Source of the DNA: Neoceratodus forsteri
Lineage: Eukaryota > Chordata > Ceratodontiformes > Ceratodontidae
Assembly (NCBI GenBank): GCA_016271365.2
Contig: CM057452.1
Span: 828,846,001 to 828,910,000, forward strand
DNA: 64,000 nt
Direction: 5' to 3'
Shown here: piece after piece, positions 21,690 to 33,678 of the stretch
Numbering within the stretch: the first letter of the stretch is position 1
How the letters are laid out: each line of letters begins with the position of its first letter
The notes under the pieces: model-generated
Database searches by the model: none
What the model was told of the DNA's origin: nothing
The model's input: only the letters and a program-made list of their open reading frames with translations
Position numbers and translations under genes: made by a program

Positions 21690-24600
21690 ACAGGATGTTC
21701 TACAGGGGAGGGGCCCAGTGCTGTAGGGCAGACATTTGATGTTTACACTGGACAGTTAAACTGACTGTGGGGGATAGAAGCTTGGGGAACCACTGAGAAG
21801 GGAGAGCAGATGGAGAACCTAGCTAGGCTCCACCTGAACAAGGGACTAGTAGCAGCAAGGTGGATAACGAAAGGTTGGACATTCATATAAGGTTAGAAAA
21901 GAGGCCAATGAAGGAGGTGGACAAAGCCTACATTCAGCATGACAAATAAAAAATTAAGGAGACTAGTGAAGAATAAAGGAATAGGAAAAAGCAATAAGGT
22001 CTCAGAAGAACGATGGAGAAGGGTCTGCCTTAATTCCAGGAGTTTGGTGAATTAAAATTAGAGAGCTACTGGCAATGGTGGCAGACACTGAGATGGATCT
22101 AGTAGCCATCTCAGAAATGTGAGCCTCAGATAATAACAGCTGGAACCTGACAGTCAGGCTACACCTTGTTTAGATGGGATAAAGGTAAAGGATGAGACAT
22201 AGCCCTATATGTCAGAGAAGGCATAGAGACAGTGGAGGATGGAAACATCAGAGAAGTACAGTAATGGGGAAGCATAATCACCATGGGTTCAGCTTGCAGC
22301 ATTCTCAGGCAAGAAACTATGAATGAGGACTGATCTACAGACCTTCAGGATGGGGAAGAGAGAGATAAGTAGCTAGGGGCAGAAGTAAAAACAGGGATGG
22401 CAAAGGAGGAGGTGGTGGTGGTGGGAGATCTAAGCCTGCCAGATACTGATTGGGTCATTCCAGCGGTCAGGAGCTCCAGAAGTCAGGCCCTACTGGCTAC
22501 ATTACAGAGCTGGCTGTTGGTGAAGCTAGTTAAATATCCTACTAGGCAGGCTGCCATTCTCGATGTGATGCTCACCAACTCAGAAGAGGTAGGAGGAGTG
22601 AGGGTAGGGGAACCACTAGGGTTCAGCGACCGTAACTCTATATGGTTTGACTTGGCATTTGGACAAGTAAGCCCTCATCAGAGGCTGAAGTCCTTGATTT
22701 CAGAAGGGCAGACTTCAACCACCTGGGAGAGCTGGTCCATGACAAGTCATTTGGAATGGATAGCATTAGGGATGTGGAGGAAAGATGGGGTTCATCAAGG
22801 AGGTCATTCTCAAGGCAACAAAGTTTTGAATGAGAAAGGTAATCAAAAGAGAAAAATACAAGAGACCAATATGATTTACTGGAAAGGTCAGGAAGCAGTG
22901 AGAGCCAAAAGGAGTCCTTCATCAGGTACCAGGAAAACCATGGAAGAAAGAATAGGAAGAGTACCAAATAAGAACAAGGGAAACCAAAAGGGTGGTCAGA
23001 GAAGCAAAGGCTGACACAGAGCTACATATTGCAGAGGAGGTCAAAGGTGGGAAGAATGATTCTTTAGCTATATTAGGGAAAGAAAGAAGGGAGGAGCAAT
23101 TGTCGAGGTAAAAGAGGGATGAAGGGTCACCGAGGTGGATGGGCAGAAAGCACCCTTGACACATTACTTTGTTCTATAATCACTAGGGGAAAACAGAAGA
23201 CCTCTGCCAGACAGTGGCATTAAGGCAGCTGTAAGGAGAATCCTTGCGATGAGGCAACAACTATTTACTAGTGAAAGGGCTTGGAAAGGGCTAGCAGCCC
23301 TTTAGATAAATAAGGCCCCAGGACCAGATTGGATTCATCTGAGGGTCTCCAGGTATTGGGAATGGAATTAATGGAACCCCTGGTGGGGCTATTCAGTAGC
23401 TCAATTCAGACAAGGGTGGTTCCAAAAAATTGGAGGGTAGCAGATGTAGTCCTACTCAATAAAGGTGTGGACAAGGAGCAAACAGGTAACTATAGAGCTG
23501 TCACCTTGCCTCTATTGTGGGTAAACTGATGAACACACTAGTCAAAGTGCTCCTCATAAACTGCCAGGAAGGCAATGAACTCCAAAAAGTAAACAATGCA
23601 GGTTTGTGGCAGGAGGCTCTTGTCAGACCAACCTGATAGTATTCTTTGACTGGGCAACAAGCCTAGTGGTTAAGGGCTATACTGTGGATTTTGTCTTACA
23701 TTGACTTCAGCAAGGCTTTGACTTAGTGCCTCACAGAAGGTTACTGAACAAGCTACAGGATCTGAGTAAGTGAAAGACACAGTTACATGGGTGAGAAACT
23801 GGTTGGAAGGGAAACAGCAAAGGGTTGTGGTTAACAGAATCAAATAAGAAGATAGGGAGGTATCCAGTGGTGTGCCACAAGGATCAGTCCTGGGTCCAGT
23901 CTTTTTCAATATGTTTATTAGTGACATGGGAGAAGGAATCGGGGGCAAGATTTGCAATCTTTGCAGAAGACACTAAGCTCTGTAGCAGGGCAGACAGCAA
24001 GGAAGAGATTATGGAAATGCAGACAGACTTGCAAAAGCTACAGAGTAGGTGGCAGTTGAAATTCAATGCCAAAAAGTGCAAGGTGATGCACATAAGGAAA
24101 ACAATCTGAAGACAAAGTACAGTCAAGCTGTGCATGACCTCTGAAGAAAGAGACCTAGAGTTCATCATCGACTCCCTAAAACAATCAAACCAGTGTAAGA
24201 AGGATTACAGTAAGGTAAACAGGATTCTGGGGTGTTTAGGAAGGGGTATTGACAGCAGAAAGAAAAAGGTATTACTAGCTCTCTATAGATCAATGGTGAG
24301 GCCCCACCTGGAGTACTGTACCCAGTTCTGGAGTTTTCACCTAAAGAAAGATAGGACAGGCTGGAGACAGTGCAACTTAGGGTGACCAAAATGACTCGGG
24401 CAGCAGGGCAGATCTTACAATGATTGGGTCAAGGTACTGAACATGTACTCAATGGAGGACAAATGAGAGGGAGATATGATAGAGAACTTCAAGTTTCTGA
24501 AGGAATGAACACCGTAAACAGCAAGGAATTATTTAGAATAAGTAGCAAATCAAGAACACAGGGGCACAAGTGGAAAATGAAGGGGGGAGTTTCAAGAGGG

Positions 24601-24830
24601 AAATGAGAAAGTATTACTGTGCAGAAAGGGTGGTGGAGTCATGGAACAGTTTGCCAGCTGATGTGATGAGCATCAGAACTATTGATGGTTTCAAACAAGT
24701 CTGGGATCAAGTGAAGGGCTTAGTGGTTGCTCAGGTTGATAGCTGGAGGGTAGGGAGCATGGGGATGGGTAGTGTGGGTTAGAACCCTGTATAGACCCTA
24801 CCCAGTCAGAATAGCACTTCAAGAATAGCG
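21690..24830 (+). mobile_element. CR1 LINE (+), endonuclease through 3' region
   Basis: ORF2 begins near 22080 (DLVAISE). The 205-codon frame at 22397-23014 holds VVVGDLSLPDTDW, an AILDVMLTNSEE block and GFSDRNS, where the usual SDH is changed to SDR. Reverse-transcriptase blocks follow: APGPDW-like at 23318, VVPKNWRVADVV near 23422, DFSKALT-like at 23705, [17 protein letters not shown] (about 23866-23917), and FAEDTKLC near 23962 (Ala-Glu-Asp in place of ADD). The C-terminal ESWNSLPADV is near 24640. The 3' UTR appears to be interrupted by the insertion from about 24830 to 25335, after which the CR1 tail resumes. Confidence 0.85.
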
Positions 24831-25335
24831 CAAGCTAATACAGTTGCCATGCTACCACAGACAGCGACAGGGGAATTACAGTGCCATGTAGTAAGCGCTC
24901 CCCCGTTCACTGTCTGTGATACTACTAATGAAGACAAGGGTCAAGGAATGGAGAAGCCTGGCAAGCTGCCCCATGGTGTGGAGTAGTAATGCAGGAGCAG
25001 CTAGGCCAAAAGGAGGTTAAGAATAAAGTTCTAATCCTGGTCTCCACAATTTTACTTTCCCCCGTAATCCAACTCTGACTCAGAGTTAATTATGTAATTA
25101 TGGGGGTGTGGGGGTCAGAGCCCCCACTTCAGGGTGTACAGGGGGGGAACCCCCCTGCAAAAATAATGTTTTCCAATGGTGGCAATCACAAACTGCACTT
25201 GCGATCACTACCACTGGCACTGATTTTGTTGGCAGCATTGTCTCTTGCTGCTTTTCTTGTCAGTTCTCTATGGACGGTGTTGTTTTTGACAGCGCTGTCC
25301 ATGCAGGCTCTGATATGACCTAGTGCCACATAGAC
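24831..25335. mobile_element. Hairpin-rich insertion in a CR1 3' UTR (unassigned)
   Basis: This stretch separates the CR1 coding end from its 3' tail. It includes CACAGACAGCGAC with an inverted partner near 24910-24922. A G-run/C-run stem GGGGGTCAGAGCCCCC follows at about 25109-25124, then GGGGGGAACCCCCC near 25141. A similar GGGGTGTG...AAGCCCCC arrangement occurs in the better-bounded insertion at 57860-58445. Both have CACATAGAC near the right end. The boundaries here are estimates. Confidence 0.4.
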
Positions 25336-25427
25336 AACAGTTCCTGGGTTTGTTAGGGTTTATGGGCAGACCAGGCAGACCAATGGTCTTTTTCTTCCAT
25401 CATTGTCTATATTTCTATGTTTCTAAG
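25336..25427 (+). mobile_element. CR1 LINE 3' tail, resumed (+)
   Basis: GGGCAGACCAGGCAGACCAA leads to TCTATATTTCTATGTTTCTA, the CR1 3' direct repeat. It is the expected end of the CR1 copy that begins near 21.7 kb. Confidence 0.75.
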
Positions 25428-25609
25428 AACTCAGCCTGTGGTGCAGCTAGAACTTGTCCCATTGCTTTAACACACTGGGGAACAACTAGTCTAGCACATT
25501 TTACAGTGAATAATGTTGCTTTGATATAGCAGAACTCATCTACAAGTCTGTAAGCTTTCGTTGTTTCAAAGTGGGCTTTCTTATGAAGGACAAATCTGGC
25601 TATTTAGCA

Positions 25610-25765
25610 AGTCATGGTATCAGCTCATCTCCAGTATTGACACTACAGTTCAGCACTGTGCAGGTGTTGCCTTCCTGGTTTTAATCCAAGGTCCCATTTA
25701 ACTATTTGCACTGGTTTAAAAACAGAAGTTATTAATCCCAAGTCACTACATCAAAAAAATAGGGT
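25610..25765 (+). mobile_element. Degenerate SINE family A fragment (+)
   Basis: CCAGTATTGACACTACAGTTCAGCA aligns by eye with the body of the 637-1062 SINE (CCCAGTACTGACACTATAG). AAGGTCCCATTTAACTATTT retains part of the conserved block. It is clearly older than the other copies. Confidence 0.55.
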
Positions 25766-25813
25766 ACAGCCCTGGTGGCTCTATCAATAAAGAAGGTTTC
25801 ACATCAGTTTCCA

Positions 25814-25815
<2 letters not shown>

Positions 25816-25854
<39 letters not shown>
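25816..25854. repeat. (GT)n microsatellite
   Basis: About 19 GT dinucleotides in a row. Confidence 0.95.
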
Positions 25855-25856
<2 letters not shown>

Positions 25857-27489
25857 ATGTGGTTGCACAACTGGTATGTTATTTTTCTGCAAATAACTGC
25901 AGTGCTACCAGTATGTACTAAGCAGTTTGTAAAGCTCTTTGAGATGTTTCATTTAAGAAGCAAACTATATATTATAATTTAAACTGACATCTATTCATTT
26001 TTTGTTTCCAGTACAGAGCTCTACTGTGAAGCTGGAATACAGAATCCATAATGTGTCCTGTTGCACATGGCAGTACAAGGGAGCTCTCACTGTGTATATC
26101 TGCACTACACTAGTCATAAGAAACAATAACAGATTTTGTTCTCCAGTATTATCAATTGGGCACCTGTCAACAACAGATAGATTGATTAGAGTTTTAAAAA
26201 AAATTATTTACCAGTTGTGATGCCACTGTGGCATTATTTTGTCAGAACTAACAGTTCCTCGACTATTTTGGAATCCATTACCATTTTCTCAACCCTGACT
26301 ACAAACAGCATGCTTCAGGGAGTCATTTTCTTATTTGTACCAAAAAATATCAGAATCAATTTTTAATTTCTATGAGCAATCTGGGACAGAATCATATCCA
26401 TGTGGGATATTGGGTTCATTTGTATTAGAAAGAGGGCTATCCCTCCTAACATTGAGTTGTGAAAGTGTATTGTATGTCCACTTTGATAATGGGATTCTGT
26501 GTCTCAGGAGAAATAGCCAGGCCGAATTAATTGAAACATAAATAAAAAATAATGTAAATATATTATATTAAGGACTTTGTAAGAATGTGAGAATAATAAT
26601 TCTCTGCATTTCCTTCTGTGATGTAAGGAATGAATTTGGTTTTATAAAGCACCTTTTGTACACATTGAATCTCCATGAGCTTCTGACTTCCTGTGCAACT
26701 GAAAGAACTACCCATTTTTTAGGCCATGTGCTGTTATGTATTCCATTTTCTAAGTCAGAATTATCAGGTGACTGGGCATTTGTGGTCATTGCTAATATAC
26801 TCTGGAATGCATTCCCTATACATATCTACATGCCCACCTCATTTATAGGTTTAATAAGCTACTGTTCATTTCATCAAACTTTCTTTTGATTTTGTTTTTA
26901 TTTTCTTAACTATTTCTTGATGATTTCTGTTTGTTTTAACTGCTTAATCAGCTTGCACCATACACTAGGATTGTGTACAACTGTAAAACATCCTGTAACC
27001 TATTTGATCATCTACAGTCTGTACCCATGGATAAAGATTGCAATAACCCATGACTGAGGAAGAGCTCTTATAAACACACAATTAAACACATTTTTTAAAT
27101 TTATTTTACAAATGAGTCTATTGCATAATCACTGTAAGGCACTCCAGGATGTGAGTAATAGGGAGATTACCCACTTCTCATGTAGTTACATCACTCAGCT
27201 GTGCCTCATGACACACCACACAAGGTGTGGGTAAATCCCCCAATTACCGCACTGTTTTATGTCTTATTGCTTAATTGTACTTTGGCACTCTGAACTTTGA
27301 CATTGCACCTTCTTAATAATGAAACAGCCCGAACTATCTGCCTATCCATAAGTGTTTAACAAGTGGTGGACAGTTGACAACAGCCATCTACATGCACAGA
27401 GAATTCAAGTGAGACTTGGGTAGGGATGTTAAGAAAAGCTCTGTGGGGTTAAGTGTAAAACAAGAAAGGGAGAGGAGTTTGAGCATTGA
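25855..27489. other. Unassigned AT-rich sequence
   Basis: No element or protein-like frame was identified. Short frames near 26002-26220, 26335-26541 and 26587-26889 lack domain features and splice or start context. Confidence 0.35.
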
Positions 27490-27605
27490 GAAGTTAAATG
27501 GCTTGCTCAAAGTTACACAGTGAATAAGAGGCAGTGAAGAGATTCAAACCTGGGTCTCCATGTTTGCAGTTCCATTCTCTAGCCACTAGGTTGCATTGCC
27601 TTCTT
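27490..27605 (-). mobile_element. CORE/MIR-like SINE fragment (-)
   Basis: On the plus strand it reads GGCTTGCTCAAAGTTACACA, the reverse of the GTGACCxTGAGCAAGTCxCTTAA core. A reversed B-box (ATTCAAACCTGGGTC) and tRNA-like head (CTAGCCACTAGGTTGCA) follow. Confidence 0.75.
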
Positions 27606-27708
27606 CACACTGTTTGACTTTACTGTCTAGCATGTTTTCATGATTAAAAATGAGGAATATTCAAAATGTTCTCAGTTTCATCCTAAAAAACAAGCCTGGT
27701 TATCTATG

Positions 27709-28103
27709 TTCTGGAGATCAGAAAAACTCCACCATATTGGAGCAATTCAAAATACCATTTATTACATAAATATAAAATCGGAGTAGCACCCCCTTAAAAG
27801 ACAGCAACGCTTTGTGTCAATGCTTCTCGCTTTATCAAGGGCATATAGTCTTAATGGAAGACTGATTATATACTACTTGTATGCAATTTATCTAGTGTTC
27901 ATCTTAATTGGGATTGGTTCTCGCCCTCAATAATTTGCATATGAGTAGTATTTAATTAGTCTTACATCTGACCACATACCTTTGATAACGCCAGCAGTGA
28001 TGCAAAATGTTGGCAACTTTAAGGAACTACCTAATTTCATATTTGCACAATAAATGGCATTTCAAACTGTTCCAATATAGTGGAGTTTTTTCTACACCCA
28101 GAA
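27709..28103. mobile_element. Inverted-repeat DNA element (MITE), about 395 bp
   Basis: Terminal arms of about 55 bp: AAAACTCCACCATATTGGA on the left and TCCAATATAGTGGAGTTTTT on the right are reverse complements. The arms continue inward to AATACCATTTATT / AATAAATGGCATTT. Inside, CAGCAACGCTTTGTGTCAAT and GATGCAAAATGTTGGCAACT form a second, weaker inverted pair. No coding capacity. Confidence 0.75.
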
Positions 28104-28983
28104 ACTAGTTAACCAGTTCCTGTCATAGTACGTTTGCATATTTCCTTGCTCTAGCTCTATTCAGGAGTTTTCAGACACCTTTCTTCACTTTTTACTATGA
28201 ATTGTTCTCAGTCTCAGCAAGTTGAAAACTTCAGGATCAAAGAGACAGTTCTATGCAAATCACAGAGTCTTGTGTGTGCATAAAGGTGTTATAGTTTGCC
28301 CACATTGCCTGTCTACTGACAAGTTACAGTTGCTTATACATTTCTAAGCCTTTTCTCAGATTATACATTTTGGCACAGACAATACAATTTAAACAATAAA
28401 TGTGTGGTGGCTGGAGCTGCACAGATATTCTGTGGCATCCACTATATACAATCCATTATTGTATTTTTTTCTTAGATTACTGGGCTTATCTAAACTGGAT
28501 AATCAGGAATCCTGGTAATTGTGAATAGAAGAGCAGATTGCAAACCATACATTATAGAGCTATAACAGCTGGCCATCAATTTTTCCATGGCACTGGCCAA
28601 TTGATATTTTCCATGATAACCAACTGATTATTATGGTAAATACACACAAACACTCACACAGCATCTGTGCTCAAGACTCACATAGTCTCCCCATCTTGAG
28701 TGTAGCATTCCCTTACATGGCAGCCATTAATTAAGAAAAATTACCTTTTCAATGAGTCTGGCAACTATACAGCAAATACATTGTTGAAAAAAAAATAACG
28801 CAGTCCTGCACAAAAGCTTTCACTCATCCCTGCCACAAAACTAACGTGATCAGTGAACGTCTATTCAGGCTGAAAACAAAAGTGGCCATGGCTCAAAACC
28901 AAGCTCAAATTGTTTACATAATCTTGAGGGAACTGATGATCAGTGATTATATAAATAAAGCATGGGATAGTGTAATTACTCTG
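28104..28983. other. Unassigned AT-rich sequence
   Basis: No recognisable gene or repeat. Only short chance frames occur. Confidence 0.35.
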
Positions 28984-29078
28984 ATTTAATACACACCCTT
29001 GGAGTGTGATGTCAAGTAAACCCTTAAGCTTCACTCTTTGGTTTATGCAGCACCACACACTTTGGGTGTGTATTAAAT
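28984..29078. mobile_element. Short hairpin MITE-like element, 95 bp
   Basis: Perfect 15-bp terminal inverted repeats ATTTAATACACACCC and GGGTGTGTATTAAAT. Partial pairing continues inward (AGTGTGATG with CACCACACACTTT). Confidence 0.65.
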
Positions 29079-29269
29079 TATCATAATGTACACCATTCTA
29101 TGTATTATTCTATTTGTGATTTTACCAAGAGATTCAGGAGACAGAACAAACCTTGAGGTTTATGTCAATTGAATGCTGAGATAGAGTTTTTAGTCCTGTA
29201 ACAGTTGCCTTTATATTTTTAGTAATTAATTATGGGCCTTTTTTAGCCCGCCTCCCCCAGGAAAAAAAA

Positions 29270-29628
29270 AATAAAACCCTATGTCTCACAAATTTTCCTT
29301 GTAAACCAAGGGATAATTGTTTGAAAGGCCTTCCCCAGTTGAAAAGATTTCAGAAAGAGGTTAAGAAACACTTTTTTTCACAGAAAAAGTGCTGGTCAAA
29401 TGGACCAAGTTACTGATAGAAGTAGTATGGACCAAATCAGTAAGGCCTTTCAAGGGTGGATAGAACAGGCATATGGGCTTAGTCAGAGGAAGGAGGGACA
29501 GCGTAAGTGTCAGGATGACCTCCACAGCCAGAGCACAGAAGTAGGTAGGGTGCGCAGACTGGATTGGCCAGTAGGCTTTTATCCGCTAACAATGTCTATG
29601 TATCCATGCATCTTTACATCTATGTATC
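29270..29628 (+). mobile_element. CR1-like LINE 3' fragment (+)
   Basis: A broken frame reads KRFQKEVKKHFF followed by remnants of the C-terminal GWN region. The 3' UTR-like TGGATTGGCCAGTAGGCTTTTATC and a CTATGTATCCATG tail follow. Diverged, but in the right order for a CR1-group 3' end. Confidence 0.55.
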
Positions 29629-29854
29629 AAAGTCTTCCAGTGGCACAAATATTAACCAAAGCAACTGCAACAATGATAGCAGTGTGCCTGCATCCCTTCC
29701 CATGTACTAAGGCTGTTGATTTCAGTACTGTATGTGCTGCACACTGTGCTCTCCTCTACCAAGTGCCATCTTGATTCTTGTTTTTATCTGGTTTGTTTTT
29801 GTCTTTTTGTTACAGAAAAGCAATACCAGCTATGATACCATGAACTAAAGTAAG

Positions 29855-29950
29855 AAATTTGTATTTATTTTTATTTATTTCATTTTTGTTTACCGGGTAG
29901 GTGCGCTAGCCATAGAAATTATTATTTTCAGGCACAACCTGGGAGGTTAC
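29855..29950 (-). mobile_element. SINE family A 3' tail (-)
   Basis: On the plus strand it reads TTTACCGGGTAGGTGCGCTA then TTTTCAGGCACAACCTGGGA. This is the reverse of the GCCTGAAAATAGGCAGGATT...ACCCGGTCAACAAAAAATAAATA end of the SINE at 637-1062. Confidence 0.75.
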
Positions 29951-30592
29951 AGAGTGGAATTATATAAAACACAGAAACAAAACAAGGTTTTGCAGTAAAA
30001 ATATAAGCAATTAGTCATGCTTTGATGCAGAATTTGGTCCCTACAATACATGTTACAACTCATATGTGAACAATTAACCAAACTGTTGAATGCATGACAG
30101 TTAACAGCTGACTTGGTTTCTAATGCAAACTCCTCTGCCTCATTCTCTAGCCCCACCACTAGTAGTAACATGCAGCAGCCTTTCAGAAAAGGCTGACCTA
30201 TATATAACTTAATTTCATAGTGATCACTCATGTTCAAACATAGTAGATGAACTAAAACCAGATGTTTTAGAAATCACAGATCTGCATGGCCTGTCAGAAG
30301 GAATTTGTGGCTTCTGACAATGGTAGTTAAAATCTAAAGGCAGTGCAGCTCCGTGCCTTCACACATGTCCCATATATTTACTCATACCCTGAACTTAGTG
30401 GCAATACTTAAAAGGCTTGCACTTGGGATCTAAGGAATTACAGAACTGGTAAATATGGCTAAGTCACGACATACCAAAATAAGACATGAAGTACAACAGA
30501 CATCACAAGCAGCAGGAATAAATTGCTCAAGGTAATTTAATTTTCAAAGAGAGTGCAGTGCTTGCTTAAATTGCTTCAGAAAATGTTACCTG
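29951..30592. other. Unassigned sequence
   Basis: No gene or repeat recognised; short frames only. Confidence 0.35.
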
Positions 30593-30697
30593 AGTGCCAC
30601 AAATTACATATCAGATGAGTTAGAAATGAAGCGACCACAACTGAAATTGTAGTCAGGAAATATCAAGCCCGCCTGATCTGTAATTTCTGGCACTCGA
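30593..30697. repeat. Imperfect inverted repeat
   Basis: GAGTGCCACAAATTACATATCAG near 30592 pairs with CTGATCTGTAATTTCTGGCACTC ending near 30697. It could be a MITE remnant or an old palindromic interspersed repeat. Confidence 0.5.
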
Positions 30698-31229
30698 ACA
30701 ACTCTTTTAAGCACATTAATTGAGTGTTACAATTTCTTAAAAATCATATTATCATAAGCACTTTATTCCTACTGTTTGTGCAGTCTTGTGTGCTATAAGT
30801 TGTTTGTTTTTGTGTGTGTGTCCTGAACTTGGTGGTGCATGATTTTCTTAAGGAAGACCAAATGATACAGAATACTGTGGATGTTTCTTTTAAAATCTGT
30901 GGCTCTTTTAGCCACTCAGTAAAGGACTGCAAGATTTTTGAGTCCTGCAAAATTAGAACAATCCCCATACCATCAGCTAAGACAAAGTCATTATTTACTG
31001 AGTGGCATTCAACATTCTGCATATTACAGAGATTTCTTGAGCAAAGTTATTCGGCACAATGGAGCACCAGACCGAGAAGGGGATGTGACACTAAATTCTG
31101 CACAGTGGTCACTCATTACAGTTCTGTGCAAGATACTAAAGTAATTTGAGGAAGCCACATGAGAAATCAACTCACACAGTGCAACTACAGGTCCAATTAC
31201 CCCCTTATATGGGTGCTGAAGAAGAATTT
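30698..31229. other. Unassigned sequence
   Basis: Contains a 111-codon plus-strand frame from 30814 and antisense companions. None shows a recognisable domain or codon pattern typical of a gene. Confidence 0.35.
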
Positions 31230-31684
31230 GTTTTACTTTATATATCTTTATTAAGTTTAAATGCAAATACAAAATAAAAACATTCAAAAACACAGAAAAG
31301 AAACAACACAGTGCTGTATATACATACAGTACGTCCATTTATAGATTACATGCATCAATTCCAATTACTATTACACTATAATACTGTATTATATATTATA
31401 TATAGTCTATATATACTTGTAACTAAAACATTCTAACCCTATTGTAGAGTTGTCTCTCTGATTAATTTACGTCTTTTACTACACTGTTCACATAAAGAAA
31501 AAAATAAAACAAGAAGTCATAAAGACTGCATAAGCCCTTTTTTGATCTAATACAAAATTGATCGGGGGAGAGAGATGTTAAACTTCTAAGGTATTTTAGG
31601 TCTGACTTACTCAAGATAATGTGTAAGAGATTCCATATGTTTTAAAATTGTGCCATCGTATTATTTATTCTATAAAATGATTAA

Positions 31685-31900
31685 TTGATTATTTCTTTTT
31701 TTTTGGTAACCAGGTAAAGCATACTAGTCACAAGTGTCTGTTTTGGGGGCAACCCAGGAGAACTGGGAGATTAAGTGAGTTGCTTAAAGTCACACAGTAT
31801 GCAAGTGGAGGTTGTGGGAATCAAACCTAGGTGTACTGATGTACCAAGCTCATTCACTGCTCATTACTCTAACTTCTAGGCTATACTGCCTGCCATTATT
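31685..31900 (-). mobile_element. CORE/MIR-like SINE (-)
   Basis: Plus-strand AGTGAGTTGCTTAAAGTCAC and ACACAGTATGCAAGTGGAGG are the reverse of the core and CCACTTGCATACTGTGT segments. The reversed B-box GGGAATCAAACCTAGG is near 31816. The tRNA head ends near 31890, and the 3' tail lies to the left at the T-run. Confidence 0.8.
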
Positions 31901-32107
31901 TGCCAGCCTTTCCCTTACAAGAAGCCATTCCTCAAAGAAGGTCCATCTGGTTCCTTTCATTTGGACAAGATAATTCTTTTGAGTTCCAATGTGGCAAGAA
32001 GTACCAACATTTGTTTCTCTCTCTCCATCAATTTAAGACTAGATAAATCCTAGTATGAACAATTGGGGCTTGAAGGGTATCTTGAAATTTGTGATATGTA
32101 AACATAA

Positions 32108-32993
32108 GGGCAGGATTCACAAAGAAGCCAAAATCCCACAGCTCATGATATTCATAAAGAAATTTTGAGCAGGTGCATAATTCTTAAAATCCCAGCAGCT
32201 GCAGAATTCAGCAGCTGCAGAAATTGAGCAAGTGCTGAAATCCGCAACTGTGGATCCACAGCTGCAGAAATACCTTAAGAGGCACAGCAACAGTGAACCT
32301 AATTAGCTGGAGCAGCAGACTTTAACACTGCTGCCATAGCATGGAGCTGAAAGTACCCACAAAGAAACCAGCAACCAGTCCCTCAACTGGGACCACTGCA
32401 GCACCACAGGTACCAGCAATACCATGGCACCACAGTGGCTGACTGCCACTGCTGGTCCTCCCTCTCTGGGGTGTTCCTATTGCCTGCAGAGGTAGCATTC
32501 CCTGCAGACTGGTCAGGTTCTACTGCCTGTGGGTCTCCGTCATGGGCTGCACTGGGTCTGGTGGTTGTTGCCTGTTGCCATAGTGAGGCAATGTGTGCTT
32601 TTGTTGCTGTAACATTAGTCACTGCTGTACTCACTGGGATGCTATTACCTGTGCCTCACTTCCACCTTAATTGATTCCAAATGTTGGGGCATTACTGCAG
32701 TTTGCTGAGGGAGAGTTACACCTCATTCCACTGTGTGTAACATTTTTTCTGTGGCTGTGAAAAAAACTGGTTGTGACTAGCCTTTCAGATGTGCCTTACT
32801 TATCTCACACCTTTTTTCCTCAGTGACTTCTGCAGCTGCACTTATTTTCACATTCTGTAGTGTTTTTTTCCACAGCTGCGGAGGGTTTTGTGAATAGCAC
32901 TCAGTGCAAATTTTCCTTTGTTTCCACAGCTGCAGCAGTTTTGGGGACTTAGGGAAGGTTTTGTACCTTCAGAAAGCTTTGTGAATCCAGCCC
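32108..32993. mobile_element. Non-autonomous inverted-repeat DNA transposon, about 886 bp
   Basis: The ends GGGCAGGATTCACAAAG and CTTTGTGAATCCAGCCC are reverse complements with one mismatch. Internally, CAGCTGCAGAA/TTCWGCAGCTG palindromic words recur near the left end (32200-32270) and in inverted form near the right end (32832-32945). No transposase is present; frames near 32383-32674 are not protein-like. The terminus resembles hAT- or Harbinger-type MITEs, but no clear target-site duplication was found, so the superfamily stays open. Confidence 0.7.
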
Positions 32994-33678
32994 AAGTTGT
33001 TTCAAATGCACCAAATATTTTATGATTTACAGCATTCCCAACATGTGTAATCTGATGCTTAACCAGCCCATGCCTCTTTCCACCTGAAGATTTCCCCATT
33101 TGCTTGAACCTCCTTGGACAGTAGTAAAAGCAGTGCAAAATTTTGAATTAAATTAAGCACCGTGGACATTAATACGAACATACAGAACATATGAAATTTG
33201 CCAGCAGATAAAGGCCTAGAGGTCTATCAAGTCTGCTCAGATGTGTAGCTAGCACCCTTATTCTGCAGCTGCCCCTCCCTTCCATCCTTCATTGACCCTC
33301 CTCTTGTCCTGTCCCATCCCCTTTTGAAGCAGTCCACTGTTCTACTAGATAACACTTCTGCAGGTAATGCATTCCACCCAGCCACCACCCTCTCTGTAAA
33401 AAAGTGTCTCCTCATCTCCCTCCTGAACCTTCCTCCCTCCAGTCTCATATCATGGCCTCTGGTGTCCCTCCCCTCCCTTATTTTGAATAGCCCTGCTGTA
33501 CCTGTCTTGTTTACTCCTTTCATGTACTTAAAAGGTTTCAATCATGTCCCCCCGTCCCTCCTCTCCTCCAGTGAGTACATGTTCAACTCCCTCAGTCTCC
33601 TCTCATATAAGTCCCCCAGCCCCTTGATCATCTTTGTCACCCTGCACTGCACCCCCTCCAGTAACTTAATGTCCCTCT

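Larger units (their letters stand above)
31230..33172 (-). mobile_element. L1/Tx1-group LINE 3' remnant (-), interrupted
   Basis: A tentative reading. The minus strand near 31.9-32.1 kb gives LATLELKRIIL and similar residues, as in the extreme C-terminus of L1-group ORF2. A tail with AATAAAGATATATAAAG reads on the minus strand at about 31230-31260. The piece is interrupted by a SINE (31685-31900) and an inverted-repeat element (32108-32993). The coding signal is weak. Confidence 0.3.

Noticed and set aside
30814..31149. 111-codon frame
   Set aside because: No recognisable motif, overlapped by antisense frames of similar length.
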